Of a stretch of 64,000 nt of DNA, positions 36,065-45,481 are shown piece after piece; positions within the stretch are counted from its first letter, which is position 1, and each line of letters begins with the position of its first letter. The stretch covers positions 868,001-932,000 of the forward strand of contig NZ_RKHQ01000001.1 in assembly GCF_003751805.1 (NCBI RefSeq), read 5' to 3'. The translations under genes were made by a program, and so were the position numbers. A model generated the notes under the pieces. The model made no database searches. It was not told the DNA's origin and was given only the letters and a program-made list of their open reading frames with translations. Source of the DNA: Salana multivorans (GTDB lineage: Bacteria; Actinomycetota; Actinomycetes; Actinomycetales; Beutenbergiaceae).

Positions 36065-38155
36065 ATGAGCATCGGTGTTCACGTTCACACCTCCGACCCC
36101 GCCACCCGCCGCGCGGCCGACGCCTGGCCGATCGGGCTCGACGCCCTCGGCTACGGCGGCGACTACAACCCCGAGCAGTGGGACGACGCCACCCGCCTGG
36201 AGGACATCGAGCTCATGCGGGAGGCCGGCGTCACGATCGTCAGCCTCGCGATCTTCTCCTGGGCCCGGCTGGAGCCGCGGGAGAAGGAGCACGACTGGGA
36301 GTGGCTCGACGTCACGATGGACCGCCTCCACGCGGCCGGCATCCGGGTCGACCTCGCGACGGCGACGGCGAGCCCGCCCCCGTGGCTCACCCGCAAGCAC
36401 CCCGAGATCCTTCCCCAGCTCGCCGACGGCACCGTCCTGCACCCCGGGGGCCGCCAGCACTACCGAATCTCCTCGCCCGTCTACCGCGACTACGCGCTGC
36501 GGATGACGCGGGCGATCGCCGAGCGGTACGGGTCGCACCCGGCGCTCGCGATGTGGCACATCGACAACGAGATCGGCTGCCACGTCCCGCTCGACTACTC
36601 CGACGACGCCGCCCACGCGTTCCGCCGCTGGCTGGAGCGCCGCTACGGGACGATCGAGGCGCTCAACGCCGCGTGGGGGACCGCGTTCTGGTCCCAGCGC
36701 TACGACGCGTTCGAGGAGATCCTCCCCCCGCGCACCGCGCCGACCTTCCCCAACCCGACGCAGCAGCTCGACTTCCAGCGCTACTCCTCCGACGAGCTGT
36801 TCTCCTACTACGCCGACATCCGCGGCGTGCTCGCCGAGGTGACGCCGGACGTCCCGTGCACCACCAACTTCATGGTGATGAGCCCGACCAACCAGATGGA
36901 CTACCCCGGCTGGATGGACCTGTCCCGCGAGTGGCCGGACGCGAGCGTCGACGTGGTCTCGAACGACCACTACATCCAGGCGTCCGACCCGCACCCCGAG
37001 CGCGAGCTGGCCTTCTCCGCCGACCTCGTCCGCTCGATCGCCGGCGGGGCGCCGTGGATGCTCATGGAGCACTCGACGTCGGCCGTGAACTGGCAGCACC
37101 ACAACCGGACACGCACGACGGCCGAGTCGCACCGCAACTCGCTCTCCCACCTCGCGCACGGCGCCGACGCGCTCCTGTTCTTCCAGTGGCGCCAGTCGCG
37201 CGCGGGCGCCGAGAAGTACCACTCGTCGATGTACCCGCACGCGGGGACCGACTCGGACGTCTGGCGCGGGACCGTCCGGCTCGGCGAGATCCTGCGGGCC
37301 GTCGGCGAGGTCCGCGGCTCGCGGGTCCACGCCCGCGCTGCGGTCCTGTTCGACTGGCCGTCCTCGTGGGCCGCGCGGCTGGACTCCCACCCGACGGACG
37401 ACGTCGACCCGCGCCTGCTCGCGCAGCGCCTGCACCACGCGCTCGCGCGGCGCGGCGTCATGGCCGACGTCGTGCGCGCGAGCGACGACCTGTCCGGCTA
37501 TGACCTCGTCCTCGTCCCCGAGCTGTACCTCACGACGCCGGAGGCGGCCGCCAACGTCGCCGCGGCGGCCGAGCGCGGCGCGACCGTGCTCGTCTCGTAC
37601 TTCTCCGGGATCGTCGACGCGTCCGACCACGTCTACCTCGGCGGCTACCCGGGCGCGTTCCGGGACCTGCTCGGCGTGCGCACCGAGGAGTTCTGGACGC
37701 TGCAGCCCGGCGAGACGCTCACCCTCAGCGACGGCGCGACCGCGACCACCTGGTCGGAGAACCTCCGCGCCGAGCCGGGCATCGAGGTGCTCGCGACCTA
37801 CGTCGGCGGCGACCTGGACGGCGTCCCGGCGCTGACCCGCCGCGCGGTCGGGTCGGCGGGCGGGTCCGCCTGGTACCTCGCGACGCGGGTGGACGACGAC
37901 GCCCTCCAGTCCCTGGTCGACCGGCTCGTCGAGGCGAGCGGCGTCGAGCCCGTCGTGGCCGAGGCGCCCGACGGCGTCGAGGTGACCCGCCGCACGGCCG
38001 ACGACGGACGCTCCTGGCTCTTCGTGCTCAACCACTCGGACGTCGAGGTGCGCGTGCCGGCGACGGGCCGCGAGCTCGTCACCGGCGTCGACGCGGCCGG
38101 CGAGCTGACGGTGGCCGCCGGCGCGGTGGCCGTCGTCCGCGAGACGCGCGCCTAG
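36065..38155 (+). CDS. Beta-galactosidase, glycoside hydrolase family 42
   Basis: 696 aa, no signal peptide. GH42 TIM barrel with GGDYNPEQW at the N-terminus, acid/base Glu in WHIDNEIGCH (about residue 169) and nucleophile Glu in MLMEHSTSAVNWQ (about residue 334), then the trimerisation domain (LVLVPELYLTT) and C-terminal beta domain. Cleaves terminal beta-galactosides, often from arabinogalactan or galacto-oligosaccharides. TAGGGT at 36052-36057, 7 nt before ATG, suggests a leaderless mRNA. No regulator is adjacent. Confidence 0.95.
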   Translation: MSIGVHVHTSDPATRRAADAWPIGLDALGYGGDYNPEQWDDATRLEDIELMREAGVTIVSLAIFSWARLEPREKEHDWEWLDVTMDRLHAAGIRVDLATATASPPPWLTRKHPEILPQLADGTVLHPGGRQHYRISSPVYRDYALRMTRAIAERYGSHPALAMWHIDNEIGCHVPLDYSDDAAHAFRRWLERRYGTIEALNAAWGTAFWSQRYDAFEEILPPRTAPTFPNPTQQLDFQRYSSDELFSYYADIRGVLAEVTPDVPCTTNFMVMSPTNQMDYPGWMDLSREWPDASVDVVSNDHYIQASDPHPERELAFSADLVRSIAGGAPWMLMEHSTSAVNWQHHNRTRTTAESHRNSLSHLAHGADALLFFQWRQSRAGAEKYHSSMYPHAGTDSDVWRGTVRLGEILRAVGEVRGSRVHARAAVLFDWPSSWAARLDSHPTDDVDPRLLAQRLHHALARRGVMADVVRASDDLSGYDLVLVPELYLTTPEAAANVAAAAERGATVLVSYFSGIVDASDHVYLGGYPGAFRDLLGVRTEEFWTLQPGETLTLSDGATATTWSENLRAEPGIEVLATYVGGDLDGVPALTRRAVGSAGGSAWYLATRVDDDALQSLVDRLVEASGVEPVVAEAPDGVEVTRRTADDGRSWLFVLNHSDVEVRVPATGRELVTGVDAAGELTVAAGAVAVVRETRA

Positions 38156-38182
38156 GGTCGAGCTCGGCGCGCGGCTCGACCC
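38155..38182. terminator. Hairpin after the GH42 gene
   Basis: GGGTCGAGC and GCTCGACCC form a 9-bp perfect stem around a 10-nt loop, starting on the last base of the stop codon. Bidirectional with the convergent metZ. Confidence 0.65.
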
Positions 38183-38231
38183 GCCGGACCGCCAGGCGCA
38201 CGCCCGGCGGCGGCGCGGCTCAGAACGGCAC

Positions 38232-39458
38232 TCAGAACGGCGCGGCGAGGCCTCGCGCGAGGTCGTCGACGAGGTCGGCCGGGTCCTCGAGCCCGACGGA
38301 CAGCCGGATCGTCGACTCCCCGATCCCGACCCGCTGCCGCCCCTCGAAGCCCGACTTCATGTGGGTGGTCGTCGCGGGGTGCGTGACGAGCGACTTCACG
38401 TCGCCGAGGTTGTTCGAGATGTCGATGAGCCGCAGCGCGTCGAGGAACGCGAACGCCCGGGCCTTGCCGCCGTCGGGATCGGTCGGGCCGTCCAGCGTGA
38501 ACGAGACGACCGTCCCGCCGGCCTCCTGCTGCGCCACGGCCAGCTCGTGCTGCGGGTGCGAGGGCAGGTAGGGGTAGCGCACGTCGACGACGCCGGGCTG
38601 CGCCTCGAGCCAGCGGGCGATCTCGAGGGAGTTCTCGGACTGCCGCCGCACCCGCAGGTCCATCGTCTCCAGGCTCTTGAGCAGCACCCACGCGTTGAAC
38701 GGGCTCATCGTCGGTCCGGTGTTGCGCAGGAAGGTCTGCAGCGGGCCGAGGACGTACTCGCGCGGGCCGAGCACGGCGCCGCCGAGGACGCGCCCCTGCC
38801 CGTCGATGTGCTTCGTCGTGGAGTAGACGACGACGTCGGCGCCGAGCGCCAGCGGCTTCTGCAGCACGGGGGTGGCGAAGACGTTGTCGACGACGACGAG
38901 GGCGCCAGCCCGGTGCGCCAGCTCGGACACCGTGACGATGTCGACGATGTCCTGCATGGGGTTGGTCGGCGTCTCGAAGAACACCACGTCGGCGGGCGTC
39001 GCGAGTGCCGCCGCCCACTGGTCGTTGTCGTGCGCGTCGACGTAGACGGTCTCGATGCCCCAGCCCTTGAACAGCTCGTCCAGGACGAGCAGCGTCGAGC
39101 CGAACATGGCGCGCCCGGCCACGATCCGCGAGCCTTGCCGCACCAGACAGGCCATCGACGCGAAGACCGCTGCCATCCCGGTGGCCGTCGCGAAGCACGC
39201 CTCCGCGCCCTCGATGAGCCGCAGCCGCTCCTCGAACGCCGAGGTCGTCGGGTTGGCGTAGCGCGTGTAGGAGAAGCGGTCGAGCTGGGCGAGGAAGGTC
39301 GCCTCGGCGTCGGCCGCGCGCGGGTAGACGTAGCCCTGGGTGAGGAACAGCGGCTCGGCCGTCTCCATGAAGCCGGTGCGCTCCTGGCCGCCGCGGATCG
39401 CGAGCGTGGTCGGGCGCAGGCCCTCGGGCAGGCTGCTGCGGGGCTGCGGGTCGGTCAT
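38232..39458 (-). CDS. metZ: O-succinylhomoserine sulfhydrylase (MetZ-like)
   Basis: 408 aa Cys/Met metabolism PLP enzyme. Condenses an activated homoserine with sulfide to make homocysteine. Tyr-Thr-Arg of the cofactor site in FSYTRYANPT, TATGMAAVFA, and the PLP lysine in STTKHIDGQGRVLGG (about residue 214). The sequence is closer to MetZ than to MetB (long PRAADAEATFLAQL opening), but the two are hard to separate. ATGA overlap with the rhodanese gene suggests sulfide supply by that protein. Confidence 0.88.
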   Translation of the reverse strand: MTDPQPRSSLPEGLRPTTLAIRGGQERTGFMETAEPLFLTQGYVYPRAADAEATFLAQLDRFSYTRYANPTTSAFEERLRLIEGAEACFATATGMAAVFASMACLVRQGSRIVAGRAMFGSTLLVLDELFKGWGIETVYVDAHDNDQWAAALATPADVVFFETPTNPMQDIVDIVTVSELAHRAGALVVVDNVFATPVLQKPLALGADVVVYSTTKHIDGQGRVLGGAVLGPREYVLGPLQTFLRNTGPTMSPFNAWVLLKSLETMDLRVRRQSENSLEIARWLEAQPGVVDVRYPYLPSHPQHELAVAQQEAGGTVVSFTLDGPTDPDGGKARAFAFLDALRLIDISNNLGDVKSLVTHPATTTHMKSGFEGRQRVGIGESTIRLSVGLEDPADLVDDLARGLAAPF

Positions 39459-39964
39459 GCCCCGGCCTCGTCGGCGTCCGGGCGCTCCTGGCTGCCCTGG
39501 TCGGGGTCGTCGTTCGTCGCGCCGGTCCAGCCCGACGGCGACGACGCCGGCGCGATCGTCCCGATGCTGGCGCCGTCCCACTCGGCGAGCGGGAGCCCCG
39601 ACTCACGCCAGCCGCCCGGACCCTCGATCCCGCCGGCCACGTTGTACGCGGGCGTCAGCCCGACCGCGGTGGCGATCGCCGCCGCGCGCGCCGAGCGGCT
39701 GCCACCACGACAGACGAACAGGACCGGACGGTCACCGCCCGGGGTGAGCCCGGCCGCGACGAGGCCGGCGAGCAGCTCCCGCGCGGCCTCGGGGTCTGGC
39801 AGCAGCGGGTCGAGGACCACCGGTCGACGCAGCTGCGAGGCGTCCGGGATCCCGGTCTCGGCCCACTCCTGCGGGGTTCGCACGTCCACGAGCACCGCGT
39901 CCTCGTGGTTCTCGAGCAGCTCCCACGCCTCCAGCGGCGTGAGGTCGCCCTCGTAGTCGGCCAT
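39455..39964 (-). CDS. Rhodanese-like sulfurtransferase
   Basis: 169 aa. Single rhodanese domain (residues 1-125), VDVRTPQEWAETGIP and the persulfide cysteine in FVCRGGSRSARAA. An Asp/Gln-rich tail of about 40 residues follows. Placed upstream of and overlapping metZ, an arrangement common in actinobacteria that points to sulfur delivery for homocysteine synthesis. CCGGAGGACCAC precedes the ATG. No SAM riboswitch was seen upstream. Confidence 0.9.
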   Translation of the reverse strand: MADYEGDLTPLEAWELLENHEDAVLVDVRTPQEWAETGIPDASQLRRPVVLDPLLPDPEAARELLAGLVAAGLTPGGDRPVLFVCRGGSRSARAAAIATAVGLTPAYNVAGGIEGPGGWRESGLPLAEWDGASIGTIAPASSPSGWTGATNDDPDQGSQERPDADEAGA

Positions 39965-40153
39965 GTGGTCCTCCGGTTCGGTCGTCCGCGCGCCAACGAT
40001 CGTATTCCCGGTCCGCCCGGCGCCTCGCCGCCGACCCGGTCCGGCCCACGTGGTGGACGCCGTCGGGCCGGTCCGAGCACGTCCTCGGTGCCGGTTCGGT
40101 CACGACGACGCGATCGGGCTGTCGGCGCGGGTGAGAGCGTGGGAGCGTGAGCC

Positions 40154-40589
40154 ATGGACGGACGGGCGCGGGTGCTGACGGCGGTGCTGGCGCGGGACTG
40201 CTCTCCGCGTGCACACCGGCCTTGGCCGGAAAGGCAGGGTTCGCCGTCGGACCCGACGGCGAGGTCCTGCTCGTCGCGGCCTCGTGCGGGAACGGCGCAC
40301 CGGGCTCGGCGGTGGCGGGGCTGGCCGTCGACAAGATCGGCGTCGACTCGACCGGTGAGCCGACCCGGGAGCGCATCGTCCGCGTCAAGGACCTTCGTCC
40401 GACTCCGGACCTGCCCGTCGTCGTCGAGGTCGACATCGACCTCGAGCCCGAGGCCGTCTACGTCGTCACCGGCTGGGACAGAGGGACGCTCGTCCGGATG
40501 AGCAACAACCTGTACAGGACCCGCGCAACGACCGAGTCGAGGAGTTCCTCGTGATCGCCTGCGGGAACCCACCGACCGTCCCCGCGTGA
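40154..40589 (+). pseudogene. Frameshifted lipoprotein gene
   Basis: Three open frames join into one plausible protein. ATG 40154 gives MDGRARVLTAVLA; near 40190 the frame changes and continues as GLLSACTPALAGKAGF, completing a signal peptide and lipobox (LSAC). The frame then runs to about 40515, after TGWDRGTLVRMSNNLY, where a second shift restores DPRNDRVEEFLVIACGNPP to a stop at 40587-40589. Each segment has G/C-rich third positions only in its stated frame. Both shifts equal one missing base next to G-rich runs. Either a recent pseudogene or two sequencing errors. Read as one frame it appears as a 135-residue ORF at 40147-40554. Confidence 0.6.
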
Positions 40590-40667
40590 CGGACGTCTCC
40601 CGAGGGTGTGAGGAAGCGGACGTCCCGCCGGATCCCGCGCCGGGTGCGGCGCAACTAGGCTGAACCC

Positions 40668-42068
40668 ATGGCTTCCCACTTTGATGTCGTCGTCCTCGGT
40701 GCGGGCCCCGGTGGCTACGTCGCCGCCATCCGTGCAGCGCAGCTCGGCAAGTCCGTCGCCGTCGTCGAGAAGAGGTACTGGGGCGGTGTCTGCCTCAACG
40801 TCGGTTGCATCCCGTCGAAGGCACTCCTGAAGAACGCGGAGCTCGCCCACACGCTCACCCACGAGAAGGCCAAGTACGGCATCGAGGGTGACGCCACCAT
40901 GTCCTACGGCCCGACGCACGCGCGCAGCCGTGCCGTGTCGGAGGGGATCGTCAAGGGCGTCCACTTCCTCATGAAGAAGAACAAGATCACCGAGGTCGAC
41001 GGCTGGGGAACGCTCACCAGCCCGAACTCGATGGACGTGGCGCTCGGCACCGGGGGCACGGAGCAGCTCACGTTCGACAACCTCATCCTCGCGACGGGCG
41101 CCGTGACGCGGATGCTCCCGGGCGTCCAGGTGAGCGCCAACGTCGTGACCTACGAGGAGCAGATCCTCGACCCGAACCTGCCCGGCTCGATCATCATCGC
41201 CGGCTCGGGCGCGATCGGCGTCGAGTTCGCGTACGTGCTGAAGAACTTCGGCGTCGACGTCACGATCGTCGAGTTCCTCGACCGGATGGTCCCGACGGAG
41301 GACGCCGAGGTCTCCAAGGAGCTCGCCAAGCAGTACAAGAAGCTCGGCATCGACGTCCTGCTCTCGACCAAGGTCGAGGCCGTCGAGGACACGGGCTCGG
41401 GCGTCCGCGTCACGGTGTCGCCGGCGGCCGGCGGCGAGCAGCGGGTGCTCGAGGCCGACCGCCTCCTGTCCGCGATCGGCTTCGCCCCGCGGACCGACGG
41501 CTACGGGCTCGAGAGCACCGGCGTCGCGCTCACCGACCGCGGCGCCATCGCGATCGACGAGTACATGCGCACCAACGTGCCGAACATCTACGCGATCGGC
41601 GACGTGACGGCGAAGATGATGCTGGCGCACGTCGCCGAGGCGCAGGGGATCGTGGCGGCCGAGACGCTGGCCGGGGCCGAGACCATGTCGATCGACTACC
41701 GGTTCGTGCCGCGTGCGACGTACTGCCACCCGCAGATCGGCTCGATGGGGCTCACGGAGCAGCAGGCCCGCGACGCCGGCCACGATGTCAAGACCGCGAC
41801 GTTCCCGTTCAGCGCCAACGGCAAGGCCCAGGGGCTCGGCGAGCCGGTCGGCTTCGTCAAGATCGTCGCCGACGCCGAGCGCAACGAGATCCTCGGCGCG
41901 CACATGATCGGCCCGGACGTCACGGAGCTGCTGCCGGCCCTCAACGTCGCGCAGACGTGGGACCTCACGGCGGACGAGGTCTCCCGCGTGATCTTCGCCC
42001 ACCCGACGCTCGGCGAGGCCGTCAAGGAGGCCCTGCACGGCATCTCGGGCCACATGATCAACTTCTGA
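40668..42068 (+). CDS. lpdA: Dihydrolipoyl dehydrogenase
   Basis: 466 aa FAD/NAD flavoprotein, the E3 component of pyruvate, 2-oxoglutarate and branched-chain dehydrogenase complexes. FAD loop [14 protein letters not shown], redox disulfide [13 protein letters not shown] (residues about 41-46), NAD loop [12 protein letters not shown], and the C-terminal His-Glu pair in [19 protein letters not shown] at 40656-40661, 6 nt before ATG, gives a leaderless pattern. Confidence 0.97.
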   Translation: MASHFDVVVLGAGPGGYVAAIRAAQLGKSVAVVEKRYWGGVCLNVGCIPSKALLKNAELAHTLTHEKAKYGIEGDATMSYGPTHARSRAVSEGIVKGVHFLMKKNKITEVDGWGTLTSPNSMDVALGTGGTEQLTFDNLILATGAVTRMLPGVQVSANVVTYEEQILDPNLPGSIIIAGSGAIGVEFAYVLKNFGVDVTIVEFLDRMVPTEDAEVSKELAKQYKKLGIDVLLSTKVEAVEDTGSGVRVTVSPAAGGEQRVLEADRLLSAIGFAPRTDGYGLESTGVALTDRGAIAIDEYMRTNVPNIYAIGDVTAKMMLAHVAEAQGIVAAETLAGAETMSIDYRFVPRATYCHPQIGSMGLTEQQARDAGHDVKTATFPFSANGKAQGLGEPVGFVKIVADAERNEILGAHMIGPDVTELLPALNVAQTWDLTADEVSRVIFAHPTLGEAVKEALHGISGHMINF

Positions 42069-42111
42069 GGCTCCGGCCTCACCCGCGGCCGGCCCGACCG
42101 ACCGCGCGCCC

Positions 42112-42144
42112 ACGGCGCCGCTCCCCTCCCGGGGGCGGCGCCGT
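42112..42144 (+). terminator. Terminator of lpdA
   Basis: ACGGCGCCGCTCCC pairs with the GGGGGCGGCGCCGT side: a 10-bp stem extended by CCC/GGG, 44 nt past the stop and followed by TTCGCG. Confidence 0.7.
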
Positions 42145-42430
42145 TCGCGTGTCGCGGGGCGGCCGGGACGTGGCGGCGCGGCGACCCAGCGGCGCGGCGC
42201 GACCCAGCGGCGCGGTGGCGATGAGGCGACGCGGCGGCGCGACGGCTCGGCGGCGCGACAGCCTGGACGGGGCCGACCGAGCCCGGCGCCGCCCCGTCGT
42301 CAGGTGATCTACACGGTCTGGCCCCGGCGGACTCACCCCGGCGTCGGGACGAGCCGAGGTGACCGGCCACGGCGACCAGCGGGGCGCCGATCGGACCCCG
42401 GGCCGCCGGCCAGCGCCTCGGCCGCAATAA
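42145..42430. other. Gene-free stretch between terminators
   Basis: No supported gene. The first half is low-complexity GGCGCGG-type sequence, with GCGACCCAGCGGCGCGG repeated twice near 42180-42215. No promoter or conserved structure identified here. Confidence 0.5.
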
Positions 42431-42748
42431 CGTGCACGGGTGGGGCCGGGTCAGACCCGGCCCCACCCGGCCCCGGTCCGGCGCGTACGGCACACGCTCA
42501 GTGACCGGCTCTCCTGAGCCGCAGGGGGCATGGTGCGGACTCAGGAGCACCTCGGTGCCAGCAGCCTTGTGAGGGCAAGGCGCCATGACTGCACCGAGGG
42601 GTCGTGTGGTGGGCGGGGCCGAAGCCCCGCCCGTGCGGCTCCGCATTCCGGGACGGGACGTCCACGGGGTGAGGGCACCCGGACGTCTCACCTACCCCGG
42701 TGGCGAAGCCACATGACTCGAGCCCGACCCCCCGCCGGGCTCGTGTCT
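42430..42748 (-). ncRNA. Candidate structured non-coding RNA, unidentified
   Basis: About 315 nt on the minus strand, bounded by a good promoter (42755-42782) and a 14-bp terminator hairpin (42438-42468). Hairpins in order from the 5' end: CGAGCCCG/CGGGCTCG (42743-42719), GTGGC/GCCAC (42712-42700), GGTGAG/CTCACC region (42692-42668), a 9-bp GGGCGGGGC stem capped by a TTCG tetraloop (42632-42611), CCTCGGTGC/GCACCGAGG with inner GCCTTG/CAAGGC (42599-42550), and CTCCTGAG/CTCAGGAG with inner CCGCA/TGCGG (42547-42511). No ORF with coding character lies on either strand. It lacks the conserved cores of RNase P RNA, tmRNA and SRP RNA. A regulatory sRNA or unknown RNA class is inferred. Confidence 0.6.
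42438..42468 (-). terminator. Terminator hairpin of the candidate RNA
   Basis: A 14-bp perfect stem GGGTGGGGCCGGGT around a 3-nt loop; minus-strand transcription then reaches CGTGCACGTTATT. Confidence 0.75.
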
Positions 42749-42754
42749 GGAACG

Positions 42755-42782
42755 AACATAGCGAGTCGTTCACAGCGTGCAA
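42755..42782 (-). promoter_or_regulatory. Promoter of the candidate RNA
   Basis: Minus-strand TTGCAC (42777-42782), 16-bp spacer, TATGTT (42755-42760). One of the best promoter matches in the window, in a locally AT-richer patch with no gene behind it except the structured region. Confidence 0.7.
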
Positions 42783-43055
42783 AGAAGCAACTTGATCGAG
42801 GTACAACCGAGCGCTTGCGTTGTGAGGCACTTCTAAAATGCCCAGCGCGGTCTCGCCGTACACAACCACCACCTGTGATATCCACCACGGCACCACCGAT
42901 CGGGCTTTGATGTCTCACATTGTGGTCGAGGGCCAGCCGTCGCACGTCGGGGCCCCACGATGCGCGTCCGGCCCGCCAGCGGCCGTGCGGCTGGTCAACC
43001 ACGCTCCCGACGCGCACACTGGCTGGACACCAGCACACGTCACCCGGGAGTCACC

Positions 43056-43751
43056 ATGGTCACCATCGCCGTCCACGGCGTCGCCAGCCGCCGGCTCGCA
43101 CCCGAGCGAGCCACCGTCACCGTCGTCGCGACCGCGACCGGGGACGACCGGGCCGACGTCGTCACCCGCGTCGCGACCCAGCACGACCGCCTCGGCTCCG
43201 AGGCCGCGGCGTTCGAGGCGGCCGGCGCCGCCGAGAGCTGGCACACCAACGGCCTGACGACGGGTATCACGTGGGAGTGGCGGACCGTCGAGGGAACCAA
43301 CGAGCAGGTGCGTCGCTTCCGCGCGGACGCCGAGGTCACCGTGACGTTCCGCGAGATCGGCGAGCTCCAGACCTGGCTGCTCGACGTCGCCCAGCGCGAG
43401 GACGTCGAGGTCCGCAGCGTCGGCTGGGACCTCACCGACGCCACGCGCACCACCGCGCTCAGCCTCCTGCGCGCCGCAGCCGTGACGGACGCGGTCACCC
43501 GCGCCGTCGACCTCGCGGACGCGGCCGGCCTTGGCACCCCCCGCCTGAGCGCCCTGTACGAGTCGGGGCTGCGCCCGGGACTCGGCGACGGCGGCCCGCA
43601 CCCGACGCCGATGTTCGCGCGCGCGATGTCGGCCGATGCCGGCGGCGGCTCCGGGCTCGACCTGCACCCGCAGGAGATCGAGCTGACCGCGACCGTCACC
43701 GCCGACTTCACCACCGGCTCCTCCACCCCCGCCCCGATCGCGGCGGGCTGA
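43056..43751 (+). CDS. SIMPL domain protein (DUF541)
   Basis: 231 aa. ITVAVHGV-like start (MVTIAVHGVASRRLAPERATVTV) and the SIMPL pattern of repeated beta strands and helices; no signal peptide, so cytoplasmic unlike many E. coli-type homologues. Function unknown; linked in the literature to IRAK-type signalling by name only and to oxidative stress in bacteria. CGGGAGTCACC precedes ATG. Ends 3 bp before the polymerase gene. Possible -10 TAAAAT at 42834-42839. Confidence 0.8.
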   Translation: MVTIAVHGVASRRLAPERATVTVVATATGDDRADVVTRVATQHDRLGSEAAAFEAAGAAESWHTNGLTTGITWEWRTVEGTNEQVRRFRADAEVTVTFREIGELQTWLLDVAQREDVEVRSVGWDLTDATRTTALSLLRAAAVTDAVTRAVDLADAAGLGTPRLSALYESGLRPGLGDGGPHPTPMFARAMSADAGGGSGLDLHPQEIELTATVTADFTTGSSTPAPIAAG

Positions 43752-43754
43752 GGC

Positions 43755-44840
43755 GTGGCGCGGGCGAGCGACGCGGTCGTCCTCGACGTCGACGGGCGCG
43801 AGGTCCGGGTCTCCTCCCCCGGTCGGGTCATCTTCGAGACGAGCCCCGAGCCGATCACGAAGCTCGAGGTGGCCGAGTACGCGCTCGCCGTCGGCCCGGG
43901 ACTGCTGGGCGCGCTGCGCGACCGGCCGACCGCGCTGGAACGCTGGCCCGACGGGTACCGCGAGGGGATGAAGCTGACCACCCGGGACGGCCAGCAGGGC
44001 GACGGCTTCTACTCCAAGCGCCTGCCGAAGGGGGCGCCCGACTGGCTCACGACCGCGCGGATCACCTTCCCGAGCGGTCGGACGGCCGACGAGCTGTGCC
44101 CGCGGGAGCTCGCGGCGGTCGTGTGGGCGGTCCAGATGGGCACGCTCACGTTCCACCCGTGGCCGGTCCGCAGCGGCGACGTCGAGCACCCCGACCAGCT
44201 CCGGATCGACCTCGACCCGCAGCCGGGCACCGACTTCGACGACGCGGCGCGGCTCGCACCGCTCGTGCGCGCGGTGGCCGAGGAGGCGGGCCTCACGCTG
44301 TTCCCGAAGACCTCCGGCGGGCGCGGGCTCCACCTGTTCGCCCCGATCAGACCCGAGTGGGACTTCCCGACGGCGCGCCGGGCGACGCTCGCGCTCGCCC
44401 GGGAGATCGAACGTCGCGACCCGGCCCATGTCACGACCGCGTGGTGGAAGGAGGAGCGCGGCACGCGCGTCTTCATCGACTACAACCAGATGGCGCGCGA
44501 CCGCACGATCGCCTCGGCGTACTCGCCGCGGGCCAACGGACGCGCGACGGTCTCGGCCCCCCTGCACTGGTCCGAGATCGAGACGCCGGGGCTCGTCTCG
44601 CCCGACGACTTCACGATCCGGACGATGCCCGCCCGCTTCCGCGAGGTCGGCGACCTGTTCGCCGGCGCGAACGGGGCGGCGGGCGGCTGCGAGCCGGCGG
44701 GCCTCGAGACCCTGCTCGAGTGGGTCGAGCGCGACGAGCGCGACCACGACCTCGGCGAGGCGCCCTACCCGCCCGACCACCCGAAGATGCCGGGCGAGCC
44801 GCCCCGGGTGCAGCCCAGCCGCGCGCGGCACGACGACTGA
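43755..44840 (+). CDS. LigD-type DNA polymerase/primase (Prim-PolC-like)
   Basis: 361 aa archaeo-eukaryotic primase-superfamily polymerase, the stand-alone equivalent of the LigD polymerase domain. Metal-binding acidic pair in LRIDLDPQPGTDF, nucleotide loop FPKTSGGRGLHLF, and the late Asp/Asn in VFIDYNQMARDRTIASAYS. Fills gaps during end joining or, as Prim-PolC does with LigC in mycobacteria, during excision repair. GTG start. The separate ATP-dependent ligase at 53088-54233 is a likely partner; no Ku gene is in the window. Confidence 0.9.
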   Translation: MARASDAVVLDVDGREVRVSSPGRVIFETSPEPITKLEVAEYALAVGPGLLGALRDRPTALERWPDGYREGMKLTTRDGQQGDGFYSKRLPKGAPDWLTTARITFPSGRTADELCPRELAAVVWAVQMGTLTFHPWPVRSGDVEHPDQLRIDLDPQPGTDFDDAARLAPLVRAVAEEAGLTLFPKTSGGRGLHLFAPIRPEWDFPTARRATLALAREIERRDPAHVTTAWWKEERGTRVFIDYNQMARDRTIASAYSPRANGRATVSAPLHWSEIETPGLVSPDDFTIRTMPARFREVGDLFAGANGAAGGCEPAGLETLLEWVERDERDHDLGEAPYPPDHPKMPGEPPRVQPSRARHDD

Positions 44841-45078
44841 TCGCCGGCGACCGGCCACCCGACCGTCGAGCCCGACCGTCCGTCCCGTCCGGGCGACGAC
44901 CCGACCGCCCGTCCCTCGGGCGATGCCGGACCCGTGGCCTCCGGGAGGTCCCGGAGGTTATGCTTCTAGGTTCCGCCCGAGGTCGGATGGTCCTTGGGAC
45001 CGGGACGCGTGACGATGGTTTCAACGCGGTGGAACCCACCGCAGCCCGCCACGGGACCAGCTCGACGAAGGAGAGACC

Positions 45079-45468
45079 ATGACCGAGGACCACACGAACC
45101 CGAACCCCGAGCACACCGACGCCTACACCGAGGTGCCGACGCCCGAGGCCGAGGCGCCCAAGCACGCCGGTCCGGACAGCGATGGCCAGACCGAGGAGTT
45201 CACGGTCTCCGCGAACAAGCTGCTCGGCAAGGTGAAGGAGCTCATCAACGAGGGCAACGTGCGCAAGATCATCCTGCGCAACGAGGCCGGCAACACGCTG
45301 CTGGAGATCCCGCTCAACGCCGGTCTCGCCGGCGTCGCGGCCGCCGCGGTGTTCGCCCCCGTCCTCGTGGCCGTCGGCGCGATCGCCGCGCTCGTCACCT
45401 CCGTGAGCATCACGGTGGTCCGCGCCCCGAAGACCGACGTCCCCGTCGAGGACGTCCACCAGGGCTGA
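45079..45468 (+). CDS. DUF4342 domain protein
   Basis: 129 aa. An acidic, disordered N-terminus is followed by EFTVSANKLLGKVKELINEGNVRKIILRN and a hydrophobic segment LNAGLAGVAAAAVFAPVLVAVGAIAALV, the DUF4342 pattern. Function unknown. AAGGAGAG ribosome site. Ends at a strong terminator. Confidence 0.85.
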   Translation: MTEDHTNPNPEHTDAYTEVPTPEAEAPKHAGPDSDGQTEEFTVSANKLLGKVKELINEGNVRKIILRNEAGNTLLEIPLNAGLAGVAAAAVFAPVLVAVGAIAALVTSVSITVVRAPKTDVPVEDVHQG

Positions 45469-45481
45469 CCCTCATCCCAGG

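Noticed and set aside
35741-38035. 764-codon open frame antisense to the GH42 gene
   Set aside because: Low-complexity Arg/Val/Glu/Gly translation with no domain; the plus strand encodes a complete GH42 enzyme with both catalytic glutamates.
39965-40153. SAM riboswitch expected before the rhodanese-metZ operon
   Set aside because: No SAM-I, SAM-II or SAM-IV core motifs or fitting helices were found on the minus strand.
42838-43257. Short ORF beginning at the TAAAAT hexamer before the SIMPL gene
   Set aside because: No ribosome site, start overlaps the hexamer, and its 3' half is out of frame with the real gene. No coding bias.
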